From contig URIK01000124.1 of the NCBI GenBank assembly GCA_900547855.1, positions 1-5,167 on the forward strand: a stretch of 5,167 nucleotides of DNA. Reading direction: 5' to 3'. This document shows, in pieces, positions 5,129 through 5,167 of this stretch. Numbering within the stretch: position 1 is the first letter of the stretch; each line of letters begins with the position of its first letter. Below the pieces are notes generated by a model. The model did not search any database. It was not told where the DNA came from and saw nothing but the letters and a program-made list of their open reading frames with translations. Source of the stretch: an uncultured Collinsella sp. Lineage in GTDB: Bacteria > Actinomycetota > Coriobacteriia > Coriobacteriales > Coriobacteriaceae. The translations under genes were made by a program, and so were the position numbers.

Positions 5129-5167
5129 CTGTCTCTTATACACATCTCCGAGCCCACGAGACGCTCA
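5129..5167. other. Nextera/Tn5 sequencing adapter with partial index (contig right end)
   Basis: Bases 5129-5147 are the reverse complement of the Tn5 mosaic end, and 5148-5162 (CCGAGCCCACGAGAC) continue as the read-2 (i7-side) Nextera adapter. The last five bases, GCTCA, fall where the sample index begins. Genomic sequence ends at 5128. Confidence 0.98.

Noticed and set aside
1..5152. Perfect 24-bp terminal inverted repeats (1-24 and 5129-5152) that would make the window look like a transposon with five cargo genes
   Set aside because: Both repeats are the synthetic Nextera adapter containing the Tn5 mosaic end; there is no transposase gene, and the right copy continues into adapter and index bases.

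Overview
This window looks like a complete short contig from a GC-rich bacterium. Gene content and codon use fit a gut actinobacterium of the Coriobacteriia, possibly Collinsella-like; that assignment is inference from the overall look, not from a marker gene. Both ends are synthetic. Bases 1-24 and 5129-5167 are Illumina Nextera (Tn5 transposase) adapter sequence, so the real genomic DNA is 25-5128 and the two outermost genes are cut by library chemistry or contig breakage, not by biology.

Layout of the genomic part: (i) 25-768, minus strand, is the N-terminal 248 residues of a membrane-anchored Ntn-type amide hydrolase (choloylglycine hydrolase / acid ceramidase-NAAA-like fold). (ii) 769-929 is a divergent intergenic spacer. 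(iii) 930-2315, plus strand, is an intact M18 zinc aminopeptidase (apeB). (iv) 2316-2596 is a convergent intergenic region rich in inverted repeats: a nested palindrome of about 105 bp, a perfect 12-bp hairpin, and one copy of an 18-bp repeat. (v) 2597-3532, minus strand, is a D-2-hydroxyacid dehydrogenase starting at GTG. (vi) 3533-3667 is an intergenic region with a perfect 12-bp-arm inverted repeat, the second copy of the 18-bp repeat, and the strong terminator of the next gene. (vii) 3668-4555, minus strand, is a type I methionine aminopeptidase with an N-terminal SEC-C zinc motif (map). (viii) 4556-4647 is a spacer with a likely map promoter. (ix) 4648-5128, minus strand, is the C-terminal part of a radical SAM enzyme.

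The genes do not form one pathway. Two are metallo-aminopeptidases: Map trims initiator methionine from nascent proteins, and ApeB releases N-terminal (typically acidic) residues from peptides. The hydrolase probably acts at the cell surface on an amide-linked substrate that cannot be named from sequence. The dehydrogenase is a general NAD(P)-dependent 2-hydroxyacid/2-ketoacid enzyme with its own leader, separated from map by a terminator. No CRISPR array, tRNA, rRNA, phage gene, transposase or toxin-antitoxin pair is visible.

No new multi-gene system can be supported here. The parts most worth a second look are the structured non-coding DNA on both sides of the dehydrogenase, the pro-domain hydrolase, and the adapter-derived ends, which imitate transposon terminal repeats and create a false protein N-terminus.
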